Positions 46,748 through 60,093 of a stretch of 64,000 bases of DNA are shown in pieces (the stretch's first letter is position 1; every line of letters starts with the position of its first letter). The stretch covers positions 2,576,581 through 2,640,580 of the forward strand of contig NC_083597.1 in the NCBI RefSeq assembly GCF_020882245.1. Reading direction: 5' to 3'. Source of the stretch: Rhopalosiphum padi. Lineage: Eukaryota; Arthropoda; Insecta; Hemiptera; Aphididae. A program made the translations under genes and the position numbers. The notes beneath the pieces were generated by a model that saw only the letters and a program-made list of their open reading frames with translations, was not told where the DNA came from and did no database searches.

Positions 46748-48640
46748 GGTCGTATAATTCATTTTTCACCACTCCAAAAGCATTTATTGCTTTTATAATA
46801 TACATTTTCGATTATTGAGCAGCTGGATTTCTATAGTGGTGTTTCAAAATATTATATACTATTAAGCAAGCACATTTATTTTCTCTTCTTTTAAATGTTA
46901 TTTTTTAACGTTAATATGAAAAAAATTATGATTAATTCTATGTTCTTATGGTTATTATTCAAAAATATATATTTATATCTCATTAAAAATGTTAGAGTAA
47001 CATATTTTATACATAGCATTTATACATTCCTATTCCTATGATATATATTAAATATATATCTACAGTGGATATTATTTAATTTTTATTTCTAATTCTTTAA
47101 CATTTTTATTAATATCTTATAAAAAACATTACATAGATAAAATATTATCTGTCCGATATATATTTAGATAGATTATTATTTAGTTAAATAAATTATATTC
47201 ATTAAGCTCATAAATAAATGATTTTGAAATTCTATATAATCAAATAATAGGTTTAAATTTTAATCACCTACAGCTAAAAATTATAAACATATTTTTTACC
47301 TTTTAGTCAGTGACAATGATAGATCAACAATTATTTTTAATTTTAATAATGACAAATACAAATATTAAATATCGAAACCAAATTAATTCTATTCATTTCG
47401 ATAAATAGACTAATTTAATTAAGTAGGTATATTCAATTTTGTAACATAATTAAAATAATTTATCCAGTAATAGTTAATACAATAAATTTTATACAAAAGT
47501 AATTTTTACATATTTCTTACAATGCAAGAACAATTCTGTTAAGAAACCCTAATCATCATACCTATGTCTTTTATATTTTTATTCATGGATATTTTATCAT
47601 TTTAAAGGAATCCAATTGTTTTTTTTTTCATCTATATTGGAAGACATTCGTTGTCTATTCCCTTGATATTTGATGAAACTGCAAAGATTTTTTTCTTCAA
47701 TCGACCGATAACATTATGTATTCCGCAACCATACTATTTGTGCCGTGTATAAGGGGTGTATATTTTTCTTTTCTCCATATTTGAAAATTGTTTCTAGTAC
47801 TTCATTCCCATGTCTTTTGGAAATTCAGTGGTATTATTACACTCTCATTAATATTAATAATTTATATATACCTATTTATGTTTTGATCAGCTTTAAATGA
47901 TTTGTAGGTTCCTATATAATATACTATAGCCACTATAGACCATAGTAATTTTTACATATAAATAGGTACTTAATATTTATACTAGTTAAGTACCTGAATT
48001 TAGATGGTCAAAAATGTTTGCACATAATAAATATTTTTAAAAGTTGTTCAGTTATGTAAATTGGTTTGTGTTTTAAGTGTCATATACTCTTAGGTATAAA
48101 TCTACGTTTGGAATTTAAATAATAATATAAAATAACATTTGATTTTTATTTTTAGAGAAAATGAAGTTTTTTTTTAATTAAAACTTTATTTTTTTTAGTA
48201 TTTTGTACCTATACAAAATAAATACCTATTTAAATAGTATATATAAGTTCATAAATAGAATTCTTTTTAACTTTATTAGATTTTATTATTTCAAGCAACA
48301 CTACTCATTGTTATGAAATTATCCCAAGTCGTAATAAAATTTAAATTACTATTATTACTATCGAGTTATTAATTTTTACAGTAAACCTGTTATTCGGAAT
48401 ATATGTATATCCATTTATTACTTAATGTAATATATGATATATATTACTTGCAACCGTTTTAGTTAATAGTCATTTTAAGAGTTAAAAACGTTTTTGGCAG
48501 TTTAGGGCTCCATAAAATGAACCCAATATCCCTGTTGTGTTTTGTGTATAATATATTATATGAACTCAAAAAGGCGTGACTACAAACAATGTGAAATAAA
48601 AACGGAGAAAAGTAACCGTGTTTTTTATTTTACTGTGCAC
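46748..48640. other. AT-rich desert
   Basis: No gene seen. Confidence 0.6.
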
Positions 48641-49130
48641 TTACTGTGGTGGCTAGCCCTGTAGAGGTAACTGCAATGACTGGCGGTGTGAAAAGATTGT
48701 TTTTACGTCACCTATTACAATACACACGCTTGTGTTTTCTTTCTGTACACGTTTTTTTTTCGTTCCATTTCGTACTCGGACGCAAAACAATACAGCCGAG
48801 GCTTTTCGAACCCGATAAATCACATACAGAGGGTGTGTTTTTCGCGGGAAGAAACCGAAATCAAGGGTGGTTTCGCACAAAACACAGGTAGCCAGTGGTA
48901 TAATAATATGTATATGTGTATAAATTTTAACCCCGCTCTGCTACTACACCAACAACAATAACGCACCGCAGTTAACACTACTACAACTACTACTACAATT
49001 GCAATATATATATACTAGCTACGGTCTGCAAAAAATCAACAATAGCTCTTGCTCTGGGTCGGTGGGGTCGACATGGGGATTTTCAAACGATGGATAGACC
49101 GGTTTGGAACGTTCGGTGTGTACCAAATCC
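48641..49130. other. CpG-raised patch open on both strands
   Basis: Frames at 48646-48891 (plus, first codon GTG) and 48653-48880 (minus) overlap almost fully. The plus frame ends at ACACAG/GTAGCC, a donor-like junction at about 48888. Composition suggests exon or regulatory DNA. Neither translation is recognised. Confidence 0.25.
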
Positions 49131-50784
49131 TTAACCTAACCCAAGTAATGTGTTAATTATGTAAATGGCGTTTATTTAAAGCCATTGTTTTTTTTTATTT
49201 TAGTATTTTGGTGATATATAAAATAGAACAGGAAGATGGGAGGTCACCGACAAAATACCAAGGGATTATGTATATCGGTTCTTGTATCAGGACGTATCCA
49301 CCCACAACTATTGAAAACGATGTACAAAAATCGGATAATACCCTATATCTATAAATGTAAATAAAATGTACATCATACGTGATGTAGTGTAATATTTCAT
49401 ACTTCACAAGTAAATTGACGAATTTCAGTTCAAAATAATTTCACGCTCAAGTAATTACTTTTTAATTAATTCAATACATACTTAGGTACTTATCTCACCT
49501 TTATCTAAAACAAAAACATCTACATACTAATTTAATTATAGAAATTTATTTTTTTTTAAAGTAATTATCAATAATAATAACTCATATGAATATAACATGT
49601 TATGTAATATTATTATAGTACATAATATATTTAAACAAAATGTGTTACATTTTATTTCTTATATTCTAATAAATACATGTTTAATATATAAATAAAATGT
49701 ATAAAATATTTCATATTTAAATCAACAATTAAATTTGTTTAAAATATACAATATAGGTACGCAGATCAGCAATTTGCATGTTATGTTAATATTGTAGAGT
49801 CATAATATGTATTAGGTACTAGTTTTGGTTAACCGGTATTTTTAGTTTTTCCGCCATATACTTCTTTAATAATTGTTGCCTTATTGATTTAGTTTAAAAA
49901 GTAGAATGCTATTTACATTACTTTGTAATCAATTGAAATTATAGGCATGTTTTGAGGTATATTCCTTTTCAATCAAAATAATAAACTTCATCGAATGTTT
50001 AAAGACAAAAAAACTAATATCCATACCAAATTAAATTATTTATTCAAAAGTTTTTTCAGAGTTTCACACCCTTGTTAGTTGTAATTAAATTTAAATGAAC
50101 TCCCACGGAATAAGTTTTATTAAAAAAACGTCTAACTTTATTATACAGTGTCGATAAATCTACTTAACTTGGAATTAATCCAAGCAACGTTAAATACGTG
50201 TATGGCTAAACATAATTTGTTGTTATAGGTACCCATTAGATCAAGCAATTGAAAACATATTTATAAGCAAATATATTAATTTATACCTATGTATTTTGTT
50301 TATGACTGAAATATGATAATATACTCACGAGTGTCTACTTTATTTATTGTTAATATCAGTTTAAATACATTTTTTACAGTGAATAATTGTAAAATAATAT
50401 AACAGTATCATGTATTTTGTTTCTTATTATTATCAAAGTATGTTCACTTAAAAATTAAATCGGTATTTCAAATATTGTTATTTTAAAAATATTGAATTAT
50501 ATTGTATAATGAAGGTTGAATTTCGTGCGTTGTCTATAAAATGTGAATAGGTTGAACTGTAGAAATGATAATTGTATAAGAATATAACCAGTCACTTACA
50601 ATTGACCGGGGAATAAAACAGTAAACAAAATAGTATTTCTTTATATTATTACGAATCATGATGATGTATATAGCTATATAACAAATAAAAATCTAGATTT
50701 TTAGATATCATTAATAATAAATAAAAATATAGGTGCTTATCTATATTGAACGTTTTACTAGTAAAATATGATGTTTCTAAAAAT
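49131..50784. other. AT-rich spacer
   Basis: No supported gene. Confidence 0.6.
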
Positions 50785-51111
50785 CTAATTTCCATATTTT
50801 TTTTCCTTAATTATATGACACATTATTATATACAACCAAAATTCAATGATTGTTTTTGGTATCGCGTGGTTGGGGAGGGGGGATGGAATTAATTGCTCGC
50901 GGATTTTATTATTCATGAGAAGTTTTACAAAATTGTGGCACACTATAGTTATAATAATGTATCGACAATCGGTTTCGCTATATGCAATAGGTGGTGGTTT
51001 TATTAACAAAAACTGCGAAAAATACCGGATAAAACATATCGCGAAGAGTTCAGTATAGATATTGTTATGTAGGGACAGGAACAAGTCATTAAAACGTCCC
51101 CTTGGGGACAT
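50785..51111 (-). CDS. Candidate orphan protein, 108 aa
   Basis: ATG-initiated frame ending in TAG with varied residues: start MSPRGRFNDLFLSL, a Pro-rich turn IKPPPIAYSETDCRY, later NNKIREQLIPSPLPNHAIPK, and five Cys overall. No signal peptide or known domain. Length is about what chance yields once in 64 kb at this composition. The start codon sits in a small palindrome (TCCCC-TT-GGGGA). Confidence 0.22.
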   Translation of the reverse strand: MSPRGRFNDLFLSLHNNIYTELFAICFIRYFSQFLLIKPPPIAYSETDCRYIIITIVCHNFVKLLMNNKIREQLIPSPLPNHAIPKTIIEFWLYIIMCHIIKEKKYGN

Positions 51112-51430
51112 TCTTATTTAGTTTTTACACACATGTTTAAATGGCGATTCTCGCCAATATTGTAACGTGTAAGAGAATGTTCTACAGAAATCTCGTTTAG
51201 TTCACGGCGTTCATATTTTTGAACGCATTGCTGAACGTTCATATACTTGCCTCGGGTAGTCGCCCGAGTTACCTTCTCTTCACTGATAAAAAAGCAAGTG
51301 CTGTGTGTGCAGCATCGGTCGTCACTAAAGCTAAAGCCCCCGCGTCCTGATATTCGCTAGACCTTCGTCCCATTACCATAATTTAATCGTGTTCACCAGA
51401 CCTCACACGTAGCGTAAAAAAGCTACCGAT
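51112..51430. other. GC-raised patch with two tight hairpins
   Basis: GCGTTCA (51207-51213) pairs with TGAACGC (51220-51226), loop 6. CTCGGG (51251-51256) pairs with CCCGAG (51263-51268), loop 6. Both occur within 62 nt in a patch that contrasts with AT-rich flanks. GTTCA/GAAC motifs repeat through it. It could be a structured leader, an RNA gene or a binding-site cluster. Confidence 0.3.
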
Positions 51431-54135
51431 GACGTTTCCGTGTTAATAATATAATAGTGAATTTTGTTTTAATTTTATAATGTTACCTACGTTTACCTTT
51501 TACTCATAAAACATTAGGAATCATCGCTGTCGTCCGCGGGTATATATATTTTCGAGATGTAATCTGCTCCTCAGGTAGTTCGCCATCGTAATTCGATACA
51601 TGTTCACTAGACTGGACGACATTTATATTTTCATAAATTATACCGGTTTTTACTTGTGTTATGTACTATATAGTGTGCTTTTGTCTTTATACACCGTCTA
51701 TATACCGCAACCTATCACCGCGAGCAAAGTAGGTACGATGGATTAATGATATAAAATTATAATATGCGATAAAAGTGTCATGAGCCGTATAATATACACA
51801 TTATTACTACATTAGTAACTGGCGTCTTTATAATATAGCGATATACTTACCTAGAAACATTTTGTAGCGAATTCACTCGCAAAGCATTATTATAGGTAAT
51901 TTAAAATATTATAATAACAATGTTTTTTTTTTATTATTATAACAAAAATATATCAACATTGTCAATATATTACGTGTTATTACACATGTTTGATAGTTAA
52001 TAATATATAAATATTTATAATTTATATGATATTCACTATTTGGAAAAATATGTGTCTCATAGTTTGTGACAATAAATAATTGTGTTAATAATAAATAACA
52101 TTAAGTTTGTGTACAAATATACATTACCTACTTGTCGTCATAAGAGTTAGCTGTGTTATCTGATAAGAGAATAATATTGTAACAGCTGTGATCGTAGGTT
52201 TCTATTTTTTTTATGGACCCTAATTTGTAGTAACACACTTGTTAGATTAAAAATATTTGAATCATGTTTTAATTTATTCTTGTAGAAGGTGTTACATTAT
52301 GAATTTCCCTATTCCTAGTGAATCGTTGTGCCTGAAATAATACTCTTAAAATTCAGAAATTAAAAAGCAAACAGTTAAAGATAGCTAAACACAATTATTT
52401 TAATTTACATTTTTTACTAAATACTTACATTATTATATTACTCTGCTTTGGAAATACCGATAAATAGTTATAAATTAATTAATTGTTGATTATTCAATTT
52501 TATAATTTTTAAACATTATATTTTCCAAATTGTATTTCTATAATATTTAATATTTATTAAAAAATATTTAATTAATTTGTTTAATTACATTTCATTTTAT
52601 TTTATATGGGTTTAAACTTTAATAAATTATTTTACAGTTCGCTTTTTTAAATTTAAAGTTTCAAGATCGTAATACACCTTGAGTTATAAATTATTATCTA
52701 TAAAATAATTATTATAAAATCCACGTTAACAGTAAAAAGGTTAATTTTTATTGTTTCGAATTTTGTGTTTACTAAAAATATATTTCTCATTATTAAGTAA
52801 AATGTATTGCTAATTATAGCTTATTCATACGTTATAATTATTTATTTAAATAGTTATCACTTATCATTATTAACAATGACGTGTTGTATCTCGGGTTGTA
52901 TATTAAGATATTTATGTGCGTGTGGTGGGATAAATTAACTCCATCTTTCTCTATAGCTATACATTTTATTCATTTTAAAACCAAATAAATGTTCTAGTCT
53001 ACACATAATTTTTGTTCAGCATTTATTTTAAATGTTGACTCGCTTATTTTTTCAGTATAATTATGTAGTTTTAACAAATGGCAGCGAGTTTCAACATGGT
53101 TATGGACTTATGGTAAATGCCAATTTAACAAATAATTTAAGCTATGTATACATATATAAATACATTTTTTTTCTATAAAAATGAAATGTACAATTTTTAA
53201 CAAATAATAATTTGTCATTAATTTTTCAAGAATATATTTAAATATTATCAATTATTAAAAAATAATAACTTCAGAATAGATTTATTTTGTTATGTTACAC
53301 GCCTTCGATCTTTTTTAGCCGAAAGACTAAAAGGTGTGCTGACTGGTGCACCTGTCCCAATTTATCCTCTGAATATCAGAAACACACGGATCGTTATTTT
53401 TTCAAATTACATTTCTTTAGAATACTTTTATATTGGATCTTCCCCTCCGTTTTCAAGTCGTCTGCCAATAACAAAAAAATCCACCCAGCTCGTTATATTG
53501 AATCTATTGTATAAAAATATATATTATATTGCCACTCTTTTTCTTCCCACCCGCTTCTTGTAATTAATTATTAAATATAATCGAAATAGGTACCTAGTAT
53601 TTATAAAGACTTAAATAACTAAACATTGAAAATTCTGATCGGTATAAATATTCGTATACTTGTAAGTTATAGATTATCATCATACTTTAGCCACTGCGTG
53701 TTATTGTAATGATAATCATCATAGTTACTCGAAATCGTGTTGTCACAGTTGTCAAAAAATTGATGATGTAACATCATTTTGACTGATTGCTATTCACGCC
53801 GAATCTTTCCGGAAGGCTTGTTTGGACAAGTGCCTTGATACTTCTTATTAACAAATATACGTACTGTACTGTGTTTTAGTATAACTATAATAAGTTAGCC
53901 TCGATTACAAAATACTTCGTTAGGTCATTGTGAATACCATTTATGAATTTGCATACGTGTCATACCCGAACAAGTAGTGTCTAATCAGTTAGTATCGACG
54001 TTCGAATGGAAACTCATAAGAATTTCAAAATCTAATTTGTATTCTGTGGATATATTAGTATATTACATACATAATAAGTCAGATAATAGTAGTTTTAAGC
54101 TACATGGTACATAGGAGTAACATGATGGCGTTTCT
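51431..54135. other. AT-rich spacer
   Basis: No supported gene. Frames at 53287-53563 start at non-ATG codons and are unrecognised. TAGGTACCTA lies at 53587-53596. Confidence 0.5.
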
Positions 54136-54360
54136 CTAGTGCTGGTATGTAGCTGAGTGGTGAAATTTATTCACTGTTTTTAAAGATAAAGACCCTTCTA
54201 TGTTCTCATCCAACAGACATACATATACTTGACTATATACGTTCCAAGGCCTCTTCTGCCTCTCAAACACATCCCTCTTCATATCCTTAGAAGGATGCAC
54301 GTTTTTAAACGATGTAGTTAAAACATTCTGTCGATACTTTAAAGATATTAATGTAAACAT
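54136..54360 (-). CDS. Candidate coding fragment, 74 aa
   Basis: ATG-initiated frame with purine-rich, non-AT-driven codons in its middle: KDMKRDVFERQKRPWNVYSQ, then VYVCLLDENIEGSLSLKT. Stop codons sit directly upstream of the ATG. An acceptor-like CATCCTTCTAAG precedes the GATATGAAGAGG stretch, so the coding-like part may be an exon beginning inside the frame. It may belong to a decayed gene or mobile element; no family recognised. Confidence 0.25.
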   Translation of the reverse strand: MFTLISLKYRQNVLTTSFKNVHPSKDMKRDVFERQKRPWNVYSQVYVCLLDENIEGSLSLKTVNKFHHSATYQH

Positions 54361-55947
54361 TTATTACCTAACTGGTAAATTTGGTTAAAACAATAACTTT
54401 TTTTAAGTAAAAATATTTTAAAAAAAAATTTCTTGTAAGACTGAATATATTAAGTATTATAAGTAGTATAAGGCAGGTTTTCAAAACTATTAGTGGTTAA
54501 ATTGTACATAGTATAAGCAAACGCCCGTTTTTAGGCAACCGAAACCGTGTATGTGTTAACGCTCAGAATTGTGTTCAAGTAAAATATCAAATTATATTTC
54601 ACTAAACAATTATTGGAAATTTAAATGTTAACTGCACAAGATTTTTGTTTTTATATTAAATTGGAATTAAAAATTAAATATTTACGGCATAAATAATTAT
54701 ACGGCTGACGTGTAATGAACTACATTTAACTAATAAGCAATATAGAGGATATATTTTTAAGTACAAAACATAATATTTAGACAGTGGATAAAACAATTAT
54801 TTTAAAATCAATAACATTTTTAATATTGCTATAGATTTGTTTAAAATAAATTGTGAGAACATAGTAGTATAGTAAATACCTACTATTTTCCTGAACATCT
54901 GTAAATAACCTTAATATTGAAATATTATATCGCATCTACACATACTTAAAGACTATACTTTTCATTTTTAATAATTATTCTTTTTTTCATATATGAATGG
55001 AGTAAAATGTATTTCTTTATTTGGTAGGTATACAATTGAGAAAATAAAAAATATAAAAGTAAAGAAAGTCCATTAACGTTTGTTAGTAATTTTCCTTATA
55101 GATAATGACGGTGATGATGTAGTTTTATGATTTTTTTTTTTTTTTTACTGTGGTATAATTTTGTTGAAATTTTAAATTGAAAAAAAGATTATTATATTAA
55201 ATCCAAGAAGGTAAGCCACTAACCGGTCAACAAAAATAAAGGAATGAATAAAAATAAAAAAACCCGGTAGATTTGTTTATAATGACCTACAACATTAGGG
55301 GCTATAATATATTATAACAATTTTTTGAGGAGACCCCCTCGTATAGTTATAGGTAGGTAGTAGGTACGTATTATGATGTTTATTGACTCTAATAACTTCG
55401 CAGCGGGGCACATAGGTATAGTTGCAAAAAAAATAATAAGTAGGTACCTATATATACATATTAAATAAATGGAAAAAAACCATATGGAGACAGTTTTTTC
55501 CCTTTTATTCTACAAAGACCTCCGATTATAACTTATGGCGTCCCGTTTGCCCTTTGTCGGACAACTAATCATCATCATACCGGCAAGAATTCCTTTAATA
55601 ATATTTTTTATTGCTATGCCGTCTTCGCTGTACCTACCTCTTGTTACTACCCGGGGTCATTGAGTCTAGATAATTTGCTGCACATGTGGAGTGGATACAA
55701 CACGAAAAACGGTCTTATAATAAATAATAATATGTACAATTTGCGTGACGACGATCTAACTTAATAGTTATCATATTTTAGTAATCGATGACATCATCCG
55801 ATAGTGATTTTTTACGGAAACTATTAAACTTAAACAATATTATTTACCGGTTTGAAAGAAATGAAATATTTGACCGGTGGTTATATATTATATTATAGTT
55901 TTACTTCCGGACAATACAGTTGTTTATAGCTATTAAAAATATTACCA
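54361..55947. other. AT-rich spacer
   Basis: A 16-T run lies at 55131-55146 and TAGGTACCTA at 55441-55450. No gene seen. Confidence 0.55.
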
Positions 55948-56151
55948 ATGCCATATTCTTGTCACGTAAACGCATATCATCCGGTTATTTATTTGGTTTG
56001 TGTTTTTTTTTATCTTCCCACTCTTATTTATTGCTGTGCTATGATATGTATACGCAATGAAAATATCGATTATTTTTTTCTCGTGTCCACAAGAAATATT
56101 TTTTTCCTGCCCATCGTTTGGTCGTTAACGGAATCAATTAAAAAGCAATAA
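55948..56151 (+). CDS. Candidate small membrane protein, 67 aa
   Basis: ATG-initiated frame with two hydrophobic stretches (about residues 13-35 and 42-58) and six Cys. AATAAA overlaps the stop codon region. The sequence is pyrimidine-rich on this strand, which by itself favours hydrophobic residues, so the membrane prediction may be compositional. Confidence 0.17.
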   Translation: MPYSCHVNAYHPVIYLVCVFFYLPTLIYCCAMICIRNENIDYFFLVSTRNIFFLPIVWSLTESIKKQ

Positions 56152-56372
56152 ACCTATATCTATATATACGCAGCAATACGTCGTCCCTCTCTTTCACTCT
56201 CCCTTTTTTTCACTATCCGCAGATGCCCTATCACCCTACACACAATATATAGCATTATACATATTAGCTACATCCAACTCGACAATGTCACTAATTTTTT
56301 TCCCTCACGATTGAAAAAAATTTGCCCTACTTGCTTTAGTAACAGCGTGATGAAACGGTAAGAGGAACATAA

Positions 56373-56639
56373 GACTCGGTCGGCCGGAAAAATACCTGGA
56401 ACACTTGGCTTTTGGAAACCGTCGACGCTTCTCTAATTCGCCGTTTGTATACGCGTTTAAAAGCATCTTCATATAGCCTTAACCCCTGCACTCCAGACAT
56501 CTCGGCTACTCCAACTCCGAATAGCCGCCGTGATTACCTTGTTAAGATAATTTCGTTAGTCGCTATTGGGGCGTTAATTTCGCACACAATCGTCTTATTT
56601 TCATTATTTTTCAACACTTGCACCCTCTTTTCTCATTGA
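56373..56639 (+). other. Long GC-balanced open segment without ATG, possible exon
   Basis: Open for 88 codons from the TAA at 56370-56372 to the TGA at 56637-56639, with no Met anywhere. Codons are balanced, not AT-driven. It encodes RKNTWNTWLLETVDASLIRR, a Ser/Pro-rich section (NPCTPDISATPTPNS) and a hydrophobic span ISLVAIGALISHTIVLFSLF near the end. If real, it must be an internal or last exon; upstream the best nearby splice signal is a donor (ACG/GTAAGA at about 56358), not an acceptor. No family recognised. Confidence 0.2.
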
Positions 56640-58076
56640 AACGTGGCAGAGAACGTGATGGTAGATGAGTGCTAGTACACAAGGTCTAAAGAAAAAGTAC
56701 GTTCTTGTGTTTTACTCTTATGTTTAAAAAAAAAAAATAATAATAATAATTCAATGGCTTACGAATGTTATTTCTCTTCATATCTATCGCTCCACTGATC
56801 TCGCAAATAATAATTACGCATTAAAGTCCAAATCTATGCCATTTCGAGTTATCTTGCAAATTTACGATCGTGTAACGATGCCAAGTTTAATTAGATGCAA
56901 ATAAAATAATACTTTGCACTTTCGACTGTACCTATAATTATAGCTACTGGATATATAGTTTGATAGGTTGCAGTGTACACTGTACAAGTAAAATGAGATT
57001 CGACATCATCGTTCGTATTAAACTCTCGATTAAATAACATACAGCTATGAATATAATAACAGTTGTTTTACTTTAATACACATAGAAACTATGAAGTGTA
57101 TATAAAAATGTATAATGTATAATGTATAATGTATATATGTTTGGTTACAATAAATTATTATTAAAATGATTAATAAATAATTTGTAAGTATAAGTATTAT
57201 TATAATCAGTCTGATATACAAAGTTTTATTTCTAACATATTATTTCAACGAAATCACTAAAATCTATTATATAGCGTACATATTATACAAAGTATACTGC
57301 GTGAGTCTAACTGTTTCTGAATTCGATTATATCATGAAAGTTGTAATTTTTTTCCTGGATCTTCATTTTTTTTAAAGTATTTAATGCTAAAAAAAAATTA
57401 CATTTCTACATTACCTAATAGCTGTTCTTAATTAACGGAACAATTACAGATTTACTGGTTAATGTCTGCGAGACATTGTGCACAAATTGTATAATTTACA
57501 ATTAGTTTTATAGTTCAATCTCATTCATTGATAGAAGTAGTTCTATTATTATGCGTGTCGCTTGTTAAATATCAATGATAAAATGTATTTATTGAACGTG
57601 TATAATACATATGATTATACTATAATAATATATGATATACCTACTTGTATAAGTATAAGAATATATTTGGAACAAACAATATATGAAACTATGAAGTATG
57701 AACAGTACATAATGTAGACGGTTAATTATTAAACGTTTTAGGCACATGCTCTTAAGACTTAAGAGTGTTAACTCGACAGTGGTAGTTATAACGAATTGTC
57801 ATTAGTGTCTGTTAAGAGTTGAAATGCGCACATATATTAATTTTGAAACTATTGCGCGGTAGATGGGCACTTAAAAACCCAAGACTCCTGTAAATAATTG
57901 CTCAGGTTTTTACACTCCTTGGACTGGATCCAAAATTCATTAATTAGCTCATCGGTGTATATTCGTATAGCGTTAGATTCGAAGTATAAACTTACACACG
58001 TATTATGTCTGGTTGTGCGTGTTTTTCAAAATATCATAAAATTTAATAACAACAATAATAACACGACGCGTGTAAA
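56640..58076. other. Spacer with a heptamer tandem repeat
   Basis: Contains the TATAATG tandem at 57109-57135. The frame at 57898-58110 lacks an ATG and is not called. Confidence 0.5.
57109..57135. repeat. (TATAATG)n tandem repeat
   Basis: Three full TATAATG units (57111-57131) with partial units on both sides. Confidence 0.85.
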
Positions 58077-58238
58077 ATGCAGTCCGGGGGACGTGGAATT
58101 AATTACTTAGAGTCGTATATAGAGACTCCATGTACAGCGATGACGTGCGAACACGACGAAATTAAAAAGTCCGACGACACATTGGCTATGAGGATCACGA
58201 TCTCGACGATAGAATGTACGAAACCATACAGTAGCTGA
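58077..58238 (+). CDS. Candidate 53-aa protein or exon
   Basis: ATG-initiated frame ending in TGA within a CpG-raised patch. The product is hydrophilic with four Cys: MQSGGRGINYLESYIETP first, then MTCEHDEIKKSDDTLAMR and ISTIECTKPYSS. Third positions are more often G or C than in the flanks. ACTTAG at about 58105-58110 could be an acceptor for a shorter exon. No domain recognised. Confidence 0.22.
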   Translation: MQSGGRGINYLESYIETPCTAMTCEHDEIKKSDDTLAMRITISTIECTKPYSS

Positions 58239-60093
58239 CGATCGCAAACAACCAAGTACGCGTTCCTCTGATTAATATTATATAAATAAGTCTGAATTTG
58301 TTATATATATTTTAAAAATTATTATTTTTACTGTACCTACTTACACATTTTTTTTTATTGTTTTGAATATACAAATGTGCGTTAAAAATGTTTTTAGGGA
58401 ATTAAATATAAATATAAATCATTGATTTTATTCTTTTCAATTTTTCATAATACGATCGGTCCATGGTCCATACCATACGCATTAATAAACTGCTGTCGGT
58501 CACGGTTTGCTGTTTATTTCTTAGGGCGTAACAATTAAATTATCAAGCGGCCGCCCATATTTGTTAGTATACCATTAAACGTATGTACTGGTATGCTATA
58601 CGTATATCAATATATTATATTTTCCAATGCTTTCGCTTCTCAAAAAATAAAAAAAAATGTATGTACCAAATCGGTATTTAACATTTGTATGTCGTGCATT
58701 ACATCAATTCAATTAAAATATGTATATTTAAAATATAAGAACCTATAATTATTGTATATTTAGCATTGTGATTTATTTGTGCTGAAAAATTCGTAATAAG
58801 CAAGTTTATATTTTAACGAGAAAAATATATTAGAAATAATAATAATAACTAAAATAATGATTTCAATGAGCTTATTATAATTTAAATATAATTATAAAAA
58901 TCTGATTTATTTTGATTAACGTGACTTAAAAAAAACTACTTAGTCAGCATTTAAAATTATGTATCAGTCTTTGTCTCCATTCTATTAAGTTAAATTGAAT
59001 TTTTTGAAACGTTTGAAAATCTTGTGCGAATGAATTTGACTGTAATAATCATAATTAATTTCAGAAAAATGTACACTAGTAATTCCAAATAGATTTTCTC
59101 GGAAACTATGAGGATCTGACTGAATTATTTCTTTGGCTCTTTTTAATTCAAATGTTTTTTTTATTCATATACTCTTAACTTATTATTTTATTAAGGAGTC
59201 CCAGACCCCTAAACATAGTTATGTATGTATATTTCACCCTTAAAAATGTCGAAAGAAAAAGTAGGTAGATATGTGGTTGAAACATGATGCTCGCAAATCT
59301 CGAAGACGCAGGGGGTCCCCGAGGCCTTGTTAGGTTGTTGAGTGTGATGGGGGAAAATATAATATGTAATAACAAAAAAATAATATTTCGTATTTTTTCC
59401 TTTTAAAAACGTCTGCCGTACACGATGTAAAGAGTTTCCCGTGTCCCTTTAGTTAGAAACCGGTCGTGTAAATTGATATTATATATATGAAGAAATTAGA
59501 TATGTATACTGTATAGTAGTATAATATGCAGTGGTAGTTAAAATATCATCATTCTTCAATACAAATTAGATTTTTTCTTATTTTCATTATTGATTGTTAT
59601 CCAATGTGTCTTATATTTAGGACTATTAAAATATATTATAATTTCATACACGATTAACTCATTTAAGTGTATTTAAGTCTAAAAAAGTTGCTATTTTAAT
59701 ATAATATTTGTCATTTGTTTGACTAATGGTATGGTAATGTAATATACGTATAGATATTGTAAATTGTAAAAACTAATATCCACCTTATAAAAATATGTAT
59801 TTGGTTAACGTCTACGACTTTACGTAGATACAAAATATAGTTAAAATATAGTCTAATATAGTTATGTACTTTAATCAAAAACAAAGTACTATTTGTTTTT
59901 GGGTATCATCAGTAGAATTGTTTAATTTGGTTGAGAAATGTGCTTGAAATACTCTATTCATCAGTATTATTACAGTTACTATTTGCTAATTAGTTTTAGA
60001 AATTATTAATATAATTTAATTTAAAATTTTTCTTACCAAAAGATTTCTACAAGTAATATAATATAAACGAGACCATTCCAATAGACCACACAT
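58239..60093. other. AT-rich spacer
   Basis: No supported gene; the minus-strand frame at 59175-59375 is unrecognised. Confidence 0.55.
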
